Shown: positions 1 through 6,747 of the stretch, in pieces
Numbering within the stretch: the first letter of the stretch is position 1
How the letters are laid out: every line of letters begins with the position of its first letter
NCBI GenBank assembly: GCA_035641235.1
Contig: DASQUP010000093.1
Coordinates: 1-8,734, forward strand
Direction: 5' to 3'
DNA from: DASQUP01 sp035641235
GTDB lineage: Bacteria > Actinomycetota > CADDZG01 > WHSQ01
Length of the DNA stretch: 8,734 bases
Made by a program: the position numbers and the translations under genes
Notes under the pieces: model-generated
What the model saw: only the letters and a program-made list of their open reading frames with translations
Databases searched by the model: none
What the model was told of the DNA's origin: nothing

Positions 1-51
1 GTGGCCTGGGCGGACGAGGTCGAAGCCCTCCTCGAACAGGATCCCCTTTGA
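1..51 (+). CDS. C-terminal tail of an unidentified upstream gene (partial)
   Basis: Reading from base 1 gives an open frame that ends in TGA at 49-51 with the peptide VAWADEVEALLEQDPL. This is an acidic, helix-like ending typical of a real protein C-terminus. The TGA overlaps the TTG start of the next gene (TTG at 48-50), an arrangement common in translationally coupled genes. Only 16 codons are visible, so neither family nor function can be named. The frame could be open by chance. The support is composition plus the overlap. Confidence 0.4.
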   Translation: MAWADEVEALLEQDPL

Positions 52-524
52 CGACGTTGATGAGCCGGCTCGACGGCGTGCAGAAACTGGTCCTCCTCGC
101 GGTCTCCCTTGGCCTGCTTCACCATGCCGACCACGTGGCGCGCGCCGATCACAGCGCCTGGCCGTTCAGACCGGAGGTAGGTCCCTTCACCTTTACCCTG
201 CTCATCTACCCCGTGCTGGTAGCCGTGTTCTTCGCCCGGGGCCGGCACTGGGTGCGTGTCGCAGGCCTCGGGCTCGTCGCGCTGTTCACGCTGCTCGCCC
301 ACACGCTGATCGAGCCGCCCCAGCAGATCTACGGAACATGGGCCAACAACCTCAGCACCGATGCACCGCTCTACAGCGTGGACCCCGAATACATGCACAA
401 TCTGTTCGACGCCGAGTGGCCGCTGCTGGGCGCCCTCGCAACCGTGCTAACTATCGTGGTCACCGGGCTCCTCATCGTCGCTTGGGGTGTTGCCATCCGT
501 ATGGCCCGACTCCGCGAATCGTAG
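48..524 (+). CDS. Putative four-helix integral membrane protein with His-rich first helix
   Basis: This 158-residue protein has four hydrophobic segments, at about residues 11-26, 47-63, 70-88 and 125-150. The first helix runs into LLHHADHVARADHSAWPF, which places His25, His26, His29 and His35 near the membrane surface. Such a cluster could bind a metal or haem, but nothing else in the sequence proves this. The loop between helices 3 and 4 is polar and carries PPQQIYGTW and DPEYMHNLFDAEWP. I do not recognise an assigned family, although the HHxDHV...HSxWPF pattern looks conserved rather than random. The start is ambiguous: TTG at 48 overlaps the preceding stop codon, and ATG at 60 would remove four residues. 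Neither has a strong ribosome binding site, so coupling to the upstream gene is plausible. It converges on the exporter permease across a 174-bp gap. Confidence 0.75.
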   Translation: MTTLMSRLDGVQKLVLLAVSLGLLHHADHVARADHSAWPFRPEVGPFTFTLLIYPVLVAVFFARGRHWVRVAGLGLVALFTLLAHTLIEPPQQIYGTWANNLSTDAPLYSVDPEYMHNLFDAEWPLLGALATVLTIVVTGLLIVAWGVAIRMARLRES

Positions 525-698
525 GGGGGATAGCCCCACATCCGGACATGGCCCTCTGCGATCGACGCCGCCGGCGGGAGGCCTTCTCGGCGCGCCGAAC
601 GTTAGTTGCTACATGGAGACCTCTCCGGAGGCTGTCGCATGTTGCAACGAAACGCTACGGCCCAGGCTGAGATGGCACTGCTAACGAGCGGTGAACGG

Positions 699-3236
699 CT
701 ACTCCGTGGCGATGGCCTCCAGTACGTTCAGCCGTGCGGCGCGCCGCGCGGGCGGGATTGCTGCCAGCACTCCGGCAAGCCCAGCCAGCACCAGGTAGAG
801 GAGTAGCTGTCCGCCGGGAATGCTGAATTCAGTGATCCCCTCGGACTCAAGTGCTTGAACCAGGGCCCAGCCGAAGAACGTTCCAATAACAAGTCCCACC
901 AGCGCCCCGATGATCGAGATGATCACTGCTTCCCAGCGAATCATCTTGCGGGTTTGGCGCCTGCTCATTCCGACCGCTCGCAGGAGCCCGAGCTCGCGCG
1001 TGCGCTCAAAGACCGACAGGGCGAGCGTGTTCGTGATGCCCAGAAGGGCAATCAGAAGGGCGAGTCCCAAGAGGGCGGTGATGAGGTTCAGCAACTGGTC
1101 GATCTGTTCGGCTGCAGTCTCCTGAGCCTCGTTCTGGTCCAGCACCTCGACATTGGGGAAGGTCTGTGCGACCGACTCGATCGCCGATCGGGCTTCTTCG
1201 GCCGACATGGTGCCGCCGGCGCCGACGAGGATGTTGGTAACGGTCGCCTCGGTGAAATGTTCCGCGTACGTTTCCCCAGAGATCACGTAATTTGTGCCGA
1301 CCAGAGAGTTGTTGTCGTAGATCCCTTGAACAGTCAGTTCCTGATCGCCCGTCGCCGCGAATTTCATCTCGACGGTGTCTCCGACCGACACGCCGAGATC
1401 TTCGGCCGTGTTCGAGTAAAGGAACACTCCACCGTCCTCGAGGTCGTTCAGGTCTCCCTCAATGACCTCGATATCCGCGACCTCTTCGAGCGCGGCCGGA
1501 TCCACACCGGTCACGAATTCGCTGGTCTCGTTGCGACGGAACTCTCCCAAGCGGAAAGCCGCCACAGTGCCGAGTTGGTCGCTGGCCTCGAGCTGATTCA
1601 CTAGATCTGGACTGATCGCGAATCCGGCGAAGGAGGAGGGCTGGATCGCGAACTCGGCCTTCATGGATTCCTCGAAGATCTTGTTCACGGAGGCCTTGAG
1701 GGATGCGCCGAAGATTCCGACGAAGCCGACCAGTGCCAGGCCGATCATGAGAGCGGAGGCCGTTGCCGCGGTCCTCTTCGGGTTCCGAGCAGCGTTCTGC
1801 CGGGCCAGGCGACCCGGCACCTTGAATAGGCGCTCGCCCGGAATACCGAGTGCTCGCGCAAGCGGCCCTGCGAACACCGGGTTGAGGGCGGTCACTCCGA
1901 AGAAGATGATCGCCGCTCCGAGGCCGACGACTGCGGCGGGCTGGCCCGGGTCGCCGAAGAGACCGGTGAGCAGCGTCGCGATCCCAGCGATTGTGACCAG
2001 CGCTCCGGTGATGATCCGTCTCCTCGAGGGCCGGTATGTCTGAGGCATGCTTTCCCGCAGGGCCGCCATGGGGGACGTGCGCGCCGCTCGGCGCGCCGGC
2101 ATCACCGATGAGATGACCGTGACGATCATTCCGACAGACACGGACGCGATGATCGTTCGGGGAAGTAGTTGGAACTGGGTTGTCGGAAGATCAATGCCAA
2201 AGGCGGACAGCAGGGCCTGAAGCCCGAGTGCAATGAGGATTCCGACTCCAAGGCCGATAGCGGATGCTACGGCTCCAACGACCAGCGCCTCGACGATCAC
2301 GGAGGTCATTACCTGTCTTCCGCTCCCACCCAGTGCACGCAGCAGAGCAAACTCGTGCGTGCGCTGAGCCACGGTGATCGAGAATGTGTTGAAGATGATG
2401 AACGCTCCGACGAACAGCGCTATCCCGGCAAAGATGAGCAAGGCTGTGTTGAAGAAGCCAAGGGCGTCCTTGATCGCGGTGGACTGCTCTTCGACCACGT
2501 CGGTCGTCGTTTCGGCCGCAAGCTCCGGCGGCAGAACCTCCTGAATCCGGCCCGCAAGTTCGTGTGGCGTGACGCCTTCTTCGGCGATGACCTCAATAGA
2601 GTCGTACTGCCCCTGTTTGTCGAAGAGCTCCTGGGAGGTTGCCGTATCGAACACCGCCACCGTCGCGCCGGCGAGATTATCCGCGTCGCCAAATCCAGCC
2701 ACCCCGGTGATCGTGAACTCTTGCGGCGCTCTCAGCGTGATGATCTCGACGGTGTCGCCGACTGCAAAGTCGTTGTCTTCGGCCGTTCTGACATCGATGA
2801 CCACTTCATCCGGCCCTGCGGGAGGTTCTCCCGATCGAAGGTTGAGTGGGTTGAGCTCTTCGGGCGTCCAGTTGAAGCCGAGCGTCGGGGCTCCTCCAGG
2901 GGTAATCGCTTCCCCGTCCCTGTCGATGAGCTGCGCGTATCCCTCGAGTGACCCGGCTGCTGCCTGCACGCCGTCAACGCCCGTAACGGTGTCGATGAGG
3001 TCTTCGGAGAAGGGCTTTCGGCTTCCCCCGAAGTCCGACTCGAACTCGCTCTGTCCGCGAACCGTGACATCGATTCCGGCATAGGCATCCTCGAGGAGGT
3101 TGTCGAACGCCTGGTTCATTGTGTCCGTGAGCACGTATGTGCCGGCGATGAAGCCGACGCCAAGCACCACCGCCAGCGCGGTCAGCACCATCCGCAATTT
3201 GTGTGCAAGAAGTCCTTTGAGAGTGACCCTCCACAT
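699..3236 (-). CDS. ABC transporter permease, double FtsX/MacB-like
   Basis: This 845-residue permease belongs to the type VII (MacB/LolCE/FtsX-like) ABC systems, which usually export or extract lipids, lipoproteins or peptides rather than import. The first helix is at about residues 14-36. It is followed by an extracytoplasmic MacB-like domain (about 40-250), an FtsX domain (about 262-395), a central helical pair (about 407-456), another helix (about 492-512), a second extracytoplasmic domain (about 520-710) and a second FtsX domain (about 715-840). Each FtsX unit has the expected cytoplasmic coupling motif (HEFALLRALGGSGRQ near 294-308, RTRELGLLRAVGMSRRQ near 745-761). Each also ends in the same element, ARRAAR (381-386 and 830-835), which points to internal duplication. 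The ATG lies 2 nt after the ATPase stop codon, so the two are surely co-expressed. The substrate cannot be read from the sequence. Confidence 0.95.
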   Translation of the reverse strand: MWRVTLKGLLAHKLRMVLTALAVVLGVGFIAGTYVLTDTMNQAFDNLLEDAYAGIDVTVRGQSEFESDFGGSRKPFSEDLIDTVTGVDGVQAAAGSLEGYAQLIDRDGEAITPGGAPTLGFNWTPEELNPLNLRSGEPPAGPDEVVIDVRTAEDNDFAVGDTVEIITLRAPQEFTITGVAGFGDADNLAGATVAVFDTATSQELFDKQGQYDSIEVIAEEGVTPHELAGRIQEVLPPELAAETTTDVVEEQSTAIKDALGFFNTALLIFAGIALFVGAFIIFNTFSITVAQRTHEFALLRALGGSGRQVMTSVIVEALVVGAVASAIGLGVGILIALGLQALLSAFGIDLPTTQFQLLPRTIIASVSVGMIVTVISSVMPARRAARTSPMAALRESMPQTYRPSRRRIITGALVTIAGIATLLTGLFGDPGQPAAVVGLGAAIIFFGVTALNPVFAGPLARALGIPGERLFKVPGRLARQNAARNPKRTAATASALMIGLALVGFVGIFGASLKASVNKIFEESMKAEFAIQPSSFAGFAISPDLVNQLEASDQLGTVAAFRLGEFRRNETSEFVTGVDPAALEEVADIEVIEGDLNDLEDGGVFLYSNTAEDLGVSVGDTVEMKFAATGDQELTVQGIYDNNSLVGTNYVISGETYAEHFTEATVTNILVGAGGTMSAEEARSAIESVAQTFPNVEVLDQNEAQETAAEQIDQLLNLITALLGLALLIALLGITNTLALSVFERTRELGLLRAVGMSRRQTRKMIRWEAVIISIIGALVGLVIGTFFGWALVQALESEGITEFSIPGGQLLLYLVLAGLAGVLAAIPPARRAARLNVLEAIATE

Positions 3237-3238
3237 GG

Positions 3239-4000
3239 TCAGGCCTCCAGGCTCTTGATGCGATCGAAGACCTTCTCGACGGTTGGTGAGGTCATCTCGT
3301 CGGCGATCCGCCCGTCTTCGAGGAAAACGACGCGGTCGGCGTAGGTTGCGGCGATGGGATCGTGGGTGACCATCACGATGGTCTGTCCGTACTCGCGCAC
3401 GGCCGTCCTCATGAAGGACAGGATCTCAGCGCCGCGCTGGGAGTCGAGATTCCCGGTGGGTTCATCTGCGAACACGATGTCGGGACGACTTGCCAGCGCG
3501 CGTGCGGCGGCGACGCGCTGCTGCTGCCCTCCTGAGAGCTCCGAAGGGCGGTGATGCAGGCGGTCTCCGAGACCTACGGTGTTGACCAGCTCGTCGAACC
3601 ATGCTCGGTCGACGTCCCGGCGCGCCAGGTCGATCGGGAGCCTGATGTTCTCTGCTGCGGTGAGTGTCGGCACGAGGTTGAACGACTGAAAGATGAAGCC
3701 CACCTTGTCGCGGCGGATCATCGTCTTGCGCTTCTCGTCAAGCGCGGTGACATTTGTTTCGCCGATGTAGATCTCGCCCGATGTCACATCGTCGAGGCCG
3801 GCAAGGCAATGGAGAAGAGTGGACTTGCCGGAGCCCGACGGACCCATGATCGCGGTGTACTGGTTGGCCGCGAAATCAACCGAGACCTCCTTGAGGGCCT
3901 TAACGGCTGTGTCCCCGGATCCGTAGACCTTTGTGGCGCCGACAGCTCGTGATGCGAAATTCAGACCGGACTCAGCGCGCTGGCCCGTTTCCTGCACCAT
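3239..4000 (-). CDS. ABC transporter ATP-binding protein (MacB/LolD-like)
   Basis: This 253-residue cytoplasmic nucleotide-binding subunit powers the permease encoded directly downstream. All catalytic elements are intact: Walker A GPSGSGKST (53-61), Q-loop Gln105 in FIFQSFNLVP, signature LSGGQQQR (155-162), Walker B DIVFADE with catalytic Glu180, D-loop around NLDS (184-187) and H-loop His213 in VTHD. The FNLVPTLTAAENI stretch after the Q-loop and the PTGNLDS sequence are characteristic of the LolD/MacB ATPase group. Length is normal, with about 15 extra N-terminal residues before the domain. The ATG at 4000-3998 has a near-ideal Shine-Dalgarno sequence, AAGGAGGT, 6 nt upstream. It is the first gene of a two-gene operon. 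Its promoter must lie in the divergent spacer, which carries a long dyad. Confidence 0.96.
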   Translation of the reverse strand: MVQETGQRAESGLNFASRAVGATKVYGSGDTAVKALKEVSVDFAANQYTAIMGPSGSGKSTLLHCLAGLDDVTSGEIYIGETNVTALDEKRKTMIRRDKVGFIFQSFNLVPTLTAAENIRLPIDLARRDVDRAWFDELVNTVGLGDRLHHRPSELSGGQQQRVAAARALASRPDIVFADEPTGNLDSQRGAEILSFMRTAVREYGQTIVMVTHDPIAATYADRVVFLEDGRIADEMTSPTVEKVFDRIKSLEA

Positions 4001-4006
4001 GCTGAA

Positions 4007-4014
4007 ACCTCCTT
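4007..4014 (-). promoter_or_regulatory. Strong ribosome binding site of the ABC ATPase gene
   Basis: The minus strand reads AAGGAGGT followed by 6 nt (TTCAGC) and ATG. This nearly complete anti-Shine-Dalgarno match fixes the ATPase start at 4000 and predicts strong translation of the exporter operon. Confidence 0.85.
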
Positions 4015-4089
4015 GTGCTTGTGAGAGCCGCCACTACGGTAGGCCCGGGCAGGCCAAAAGTCGTCGTCCAGGCCCTCGATATCGAACTG

Positions 4090-4132
4090 CTACCTGGGAG
4101 GGACCACCCCCCGGAGCGTAGTCCTTAGGTAG
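4090..4132. promoter_or_regulatory. Long imperfect dyad in the divergent exporter/hydrolase spacer
   Basis: CTACCT (4090-4095) is mirrored by AGGTAG (4127-4132). Inside these arms AGGGACCA (4099-4106) faces TAGTCCTT (4119-4126). The only interruptions are a GGG bulge, one G.T pair and one C/A mismatch, around a C-rich 12-nt centre. Taken together this is a nested dyad of about 43 bp. The inner arms, GGGAC and GTCC, resemble half-sites of NarL/LuxR-type response regulators, but that reading is inference. It lies about 90-130 nt upstream of the ATPase start, so it could be an operator for the exporter or for both divergent genes. A perfect palindrome TCGATATCGA (4076-4085) sits beside it. No convincing -35/-10 pair was found here. 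Confidence 0.4.
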
Positions 4133-4134
4133 GA

Positions 4135-4151
4135 GGGGGCGGCGCGCCCCC
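4135..4151. repeat. GC-only hairpin GGGGGCG-GCG-CGCCCCC
   Basis: A perfect 7-bp inverted repeat with a 3-nt loop lies between the dyad and the start of the hydrolase-like gene, ending 29 nt before its ATG. No T-run follows on either strand, so it does not look like an intrinsic terminator. It could be a structured 5' leader or part of the operator region. Confidence 0.4.
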
Positions 4152-4180
4152 AGGTTGTCGGGGAATGGTAGACAGGCGCG

Positions 4181-4684
4181 ATGGGATCGACCCTCCAGTG
4201 GCGTGAGCCGCCCGATCGAGATGCGCGGGACTTCGAGACGTTCGTGGAGTTCGGGCGAGGACGCCGCTCCGGTACTGGGTTCATGGCCTACTCGGAGCGC
4301 TCAGGCCCAGGGGTAGTGCTGCTCCATCCTCCTCCGTCGTGGACTGATCCGGTCCTGGACCTCGCCCGCCTGATCCACTCGGACGGATTTACGGTGCTGG
4401 TACCCGACGACCAAAGCGGCTCGGAATTGGAGCGGATTGGGGCGGCCGCCGACTACCTCATCGACAATTGGCATCCGCGCTGTGGAGTTGTGGGGTTCGG
4501 ACCGTCGGCGGAGATCGCCGTGCAATTGGCCGGCGCGCGGGGGTGCGATGCGCTCGTCCTTTATGGCGGGGACGAGGCGATAGACACGTCGTTGCGGGCC
4601 CCGGTCCTCCGGCATGTTTCGGACGCAACAAGCACTGCAGCGCATGAAGAGACCCTGGAGTTCCTCCGCTACCACCTCTCCTAG
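4181..4684 (+). CDS. Dienelactone hydrolase-like protein, shortened and lacking the catalytic nucleophile
   Basis: The 167-residue product follows the alpha/beta-hydrolase (dienelactone hydrolase) pattern. It has an early strand with GFMAYSERSGPGVVLLHPPP (33-52), then LARLIHSDGFTVLVPDD (61-77), the elbow strand GVVGFGPSAEIAVQLAG (102-118) and DALVLYGG (123-130), then a PVLRHVSD strand (141-148). Family members are usually about 230-250 residues, so roughly a third is missing, mainly between the PDD strand and the elbow and in the C-terminal half. The elbow, normally GFC(x)GG with nucleophilic Cys, reads GFGPSA here, with Gly107 at the nucleophile position. The usual DG and H motifs of the triad are not recognisable. 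It is therefore probably inactive as a hydrolase, and could be a binding protein or a decaying copy. The frame is intact from ATG 4181, with only a weak ribosome binding site. It converges on the CGNR gene with 14 nt between stop codons. Confidence 0.75.
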   Translation: MGSTLQWREPPDRDARDFETFVEFGRGRRSGTGFMAYSERSGPGVVLLHPPPSWTDPVLDLARLIHSDGFTVLVPDDQSGSELERIGAAADYLIDNWHPRCGVVGFGPSAEIAVQLAGARGCDALVLYGGDEAIDTSLRAPVLRHVSDATSTAAHEETLEFLRYHLS

Positions 4685-4698
4685 GGCGCGCTAGGGCC

Positions 4699-5250
4699 TT
4701 AGTTCTGGGTTCGAGCGCGCTGACGGTAGGCGGCGACGCTCGCCCGGTTGCCGCACACCTCTGGGCTGCAGTAGCGCCGCGACCGGTTGCGCGACTTGTC
4801 CACGAACACGTCAAGGCAGCGTTCTCCCTCACAGACGTGGATGCGATCCCAGCGGTTGTCACTCATCAGCACCGCCAGACCCATTGCGGTCACGCCCGCC
4901 AGCTCCCTGGCGAGGGGGGCCTTCGGCGCTGTGTAGTGGAGGTGCCACTCGCTCTTGTCGTGATCCGTGACGCGGGGGAGCGCGCCGGATTCCTCCAGGA
5001 GTGAGTTGATCCCCTTCGCCGCCGCCCGCTCGTCCTCGGCTTCGAAGATTGCCCTCAGTTTCTTCCTCAACTCCCGAACCTCGACGAGGTCCCGGTCGGA
5101 GATGCCGGTGCGTGTCCTGCTGTGCTCGTTCAGAAACCTCTCCACGGCGCCAACTTCGGGCAGGCCTTCCACCTCGCGCCACGCGTTGTAGCTGTTGACG
5201 AGGTCCACCGCCAGGTCGACGGCTTCTTCGGCGTAACCTGTGAAATCCAC
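4699..5250 (-). CDS. ABATE domain / CGNR zinc-finger protein (putative transcriptional regulator)
   Basis: This 183-residue protein has the two-part layout of the ABATE-CGNR family (formerly DUF1470). An N-terminal helical domain (about 8-125) begins EAVDLAVDLVNSYNAW. A C-terminal zinc finger (about 136-180) has Cys140, Cys145, Cys161 and Cys166, with the diagnostic VFVDKSRNRSRRYCS and CGNR (166-169) sequences followed by the basic AYRQRAR tail. CGNR fingers are thought to bind DNA, and ABATE is proposed as a stress-sensing or ligand-binding domain; both are family-level predictions. The start is GTG (5250-5248), with AAGGAG 4 nt upstream, a little close but clear. A perfect TTGACA lies about 55 nt upstream on the same strand. 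It is transcribed away from the small membrane protein gene and may control the shared AT-rich spacer. Confidence 0.93.
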   Translation of the reverse strand: MDFTGYAEEAVDLAVDLVNSYNAWREVEGLPEVGAVERFLNEHSRTRTGISDRDLVEVRELRKKLRAIFEAEDERAAAKGINSLLEESGALPRVTDHDKSEWHLHYTAPKAPLARELAGVTAMGLAVLMSDNRWDRIHVCEGERCLDVFVDKSRNRSRRYCSPEVCGNRASVAAYRQRARTQN

Positions 5251-5254
5251 TTGA

Positions 5255-5260
5255 CTCCTT
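5255..5260 (-). promoter_or_regulatory. Ribosome binding site that fixes a GTG start (CGNR gene)
   Basis: The minus strand reads AAGGAG, then TCAA, then GTG. No in-frame ATG is available until deep in the protein, so this site is what supports the GTG start at 5250. Confidence 0.75.
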
Positions 5261-5280
5261 ACGCCCGGTCAACTACTGTA

Positions 5281-5309
5281 ATGAGCAATAAGCGTATAGC
5301 TCCTGTCAA
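5281..5309 (-). promoter_or_regulatory. Possible promoter of the CGNR gene
   Basis: On the minus strand a perfect TTGACA (5309-5304) is followed after 17 nt by GCTCAT (5286-5281), which matches the -10 consensus at only three of six positions. Predicted transcription would begin about 25 nt before the GTG. The TTGACA sits in an AT-rich patch inside a small inverted repeat, GCTC-TTGACAG-GAGC, which could serve as an operator. The -35 is good and the -10 is weak. Confidence 0.35.
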
Positions 5310-5325
5310 GAGCCCTCAAGTAACC

Positions 5326-5333
5326 GAGGAGGT
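5326..5333 (+). promoter_or_regulatory. Strong ribosome binding site of the 36-residue small protein
   Basis: GAGGAGGT is followed by 6 nt (GGGCCA) and ATG at 5340. Such a close match at ideal spacing is the main evidence that the following very short frame is translated. Confidence 0.75.
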
Positions 5334-5339
5334 GGGCCA

Positions 5340-5450
5340 ATGGAGCTGGTGGCGGTGGTGATGGTGCTCCTTGTGATAGAGGCGGCGGCTCTCATCGGCG
5401 GGCGCGACAGCCGGGACGGCGAGGACTGGGTCAGGCACCCGAGGCCGTAG
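5340..5450 (+). CDS. Small single-helix membrane protein, 36 residues
   Basis: The frame ATG 5340 to TAG 5448-5450 encodes 36 residues. Residues 2-20 are almost wholly hydrophobic (ELVAVVMVLLVIEAAALIG), enough for one membrane helix. They are followed by a charged tail, GRDSRDGEDWVRHPRP. The single acidic residue in the helix, Glu14, is unusual. The helix plus D-S-R-D-G-x-D-W tail recalls short hypothetical membrane proteins of GC-rich Gram-positives, but I know no assigned function. Support is the GAGGAGGT site 6 nt upstream, a clear helix/tail architecture and a fit exactly between neighbours. It is divergent from the CGNR gene and stops 5 nt before the stop codon of the convergent FUSC gene. 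The N-terminus is probably outside or buried and the tail cytoplasmic, but this is inference. Confidence 0.7.
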   Translation: MELVAVVMVLLVIEAAALIGGRDSRDGEDWVRHPRP

Positions 5451-5455
5451 ATCCC

Positions 5456-6643
5456 TCACCCAAGACGGTCGGACCCCTTCGTGTCCCCATCGTCCGAGCG
5501 AGGTGGTGTGACCGGCATATCGGGCATGCCGGTCACCTCGTCTAGCGCTTCAAGAGACTGCGCCGCGGACATCCCGGACCCTCTGAGGATGTCGTGCGCC
5601 GTCGACCTGACCTGACCGACGACCGAGCCAAGTGCAAATACGTCCGGATCGCTCATGACGGATGTCGCTCGTCCGGCGGCGATCAGGGCCAGCCGGCGAG
5701 TCTCACCTATGAGGCCGGGAGCCTCGAGCTGGATGTTGAGTGACCGTACGGCTTGGGCCAGGTAATGCACCGCATCGGAAAGTCCCTCGGTTCCCGGACC
5801 ACCCCTCCGTAGCAGCCGGATGCATGCGCGCGCCAGCACGCGGGTGTTGCGTACGGCGTGATCGACTTGGCTCGCGGCAATCGCATATATCTCGAGTTGA
5901 TTGCGGGCCTTTCGCCTGGGAGGCGCCAGCCGGACCGTCTCGTAACCCACGACGAGGGCATCGTTGAACCGGCGGACGTCATCGTCGATCGCGCGGGCCT
6001 GGAGCAGCGCGTTGTAGGCGCGGTCGGAATCGCCTGCCGCAAGCGCCTCTGCAACTTCATCGAGCGCGGCTCCAAGCTGATCGAAAACTGGAGCCGAAGC
6101 TCGGGCCACGATCGACATCGGGTTAAGAGGAAATAGAAGGTGGCTGAAGACGAGCGCCACACCTCCACCCATGAGCCCATCGAAGAACCGATCGGGAACC
6201 AGCGCCCCCGCCGGGTTCTCGATCGTTGCCACGAGGATGCCCGATAGAGCGGCCTGGGTGACGAGCATGGAACCACCGCCGAGCAACAGAGCCCCCGCCA
6301 TTGCGAGCACGCAAATCAAGGCGATCTGGAGCGGGCCCGTTCCGATTGCCAGGACGATGCCATCTGCAATCGCGATGCCCATCGCGATTCCGAAGACCAT
6401 CTCCACGGCGCGCCGCAGATGTTGTCCGCGCGATGCGCCCAGCGCGATGACTGCCGACATTGGCGCAAAAAACGGTGCTTCGTGATCGAGAAGGTAGAAG
6501 GCCGCGGCGTACGCGCCTGCGGCCGCTCCTGCGGTCTGGAGCATCGGAGACGCTCCGAGCACGAGCCGTCCGGCAGCCTCCTCCACCGACGAGCGGCCGG
6601 CCCGCATCGCTCTCGCGGCTGTTTGTTTGCGGAGCTTTTTCAT
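5456..6643 (-). CDS. FUSC-family (aromatic acid exporter-like) integral membrane protein
   Basis: Starting at ATG 6643 (MKKLRKQTAARAM) the product has 395 residues. A basic N-terminus leads into a block of about six helices (about 32-172). It includes YLLDHEAPFFAPMSAVIALGA (50-70), SRGQHLRRAVEMVFGIAMGI (71-90), the double helix around ALICVLAMAGALLLGGGS and the FFDGLMGGGVALVFSHLLFP segment. The APMSAVI and RRxxExxxGxxxG patterns are hallmarks of the FUSC/ArAE group, some members of which export aromatic acids. About 220 residues of soluble, mostly helical C-terminus follow. This is a half-size member with one transmembrane unit, so it would have to dimerise. The open frame continues upstream to 6832, but that part runs through a terminator and the end of the oxidase gene and was excluded. 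The chosen ATG has only a weak GGACGG 7 nt upstream. Substrate unknown. Confidence 0.87.
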   Translation of the reverse strand: MKKLRKQTAARAMRAGRSSVEEAAGRLVLGASPMLQTAGAAAGAYAAAFYLLDHEAPFFAPMSAVIALGASRGQHLRRAVEMVFGIAMGIAIADGIVLAIGTGPLQIALICVLAMAGALLLGGGSMLVTQAALSGILVATIENPAGALVPDRFFDGLMGGGVALVFSHLLFPLNPMSIVARASAPVFDQLGAALDEVAEALAAGDSDRAYNALLQARAIDDDVRRFNDALVVGYETVRLAPPRRKARNQLEIYAIAASQVDHAVRNTRVLARACIRLLRRGGPGTEGLSDAVHYLAQAVRSLNIQLEAPGLIGETRRLALIAAGRATSVMSDPDVFALGSVVGQVRSTAHDILRGSGMSAAQSLEALDEVTGMPDMPVTPPRSDDGDTKGSDRLG

Positions 6644-6699
6644 CGCAACACCGTCCGCAGTGTACGCGTGTAGAAAGGTGGAGTTTCTTGCCACAAATA

Positions 6700-6733
6700 G
6701 AACGGGGCCGGGAGGTGGCTCCCGACCCCGTTT
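6700..6733 (-). terminator. Intrinsic terminator of the copper oxidase gene
   Basis: On the minus strand AACGGGG-T-CGGGAG, loop CCAC, CTCCCG-G-CCCCGTT forms a 6+7 bp stem interrupted by one T/G position. It is followed by a T-rich stretch, CTATTTG. It begins about 15 nt after the TAA of the oxidase gene (6748-6750), ideal for its 3' end. The plus strand has TTTCTTTG on the other side, so it could work in both directions. It separates the oxidase from the FUSC gene, which should then have its own promoter between about 6644 and 6699. Confidence 0.85.
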
Positions 6734-6747
6734 CTTTGCTGCCGGAT

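Noticed and set aside
525..698. Possible terminator between the membrane protein and the permease gene
   Set aside because: CCGCCGGCGG (568-577), CCTC-TCCG-GAGG and GTTGCAAC are small palindromes without a T-run or a proper loop, so a terminator call is not supported.
855..3084. Long plus-strand open frames of 171-260 codons antisense to the ABC permease
   Set aside because: They are mirror frames of a clearly coding minus-strand gene, with no recognisable domains and composition set by the opposite strand.
589..6414. Recurrent GGCGCGCC octamers (for example near 589, 738, 2090, 4141 and 6407)
   Set aside because: They are somewhat more frequent than base composition alone predicts, but two encode the repeated ARRAAR motif of the permease and the others have no shared position or context.
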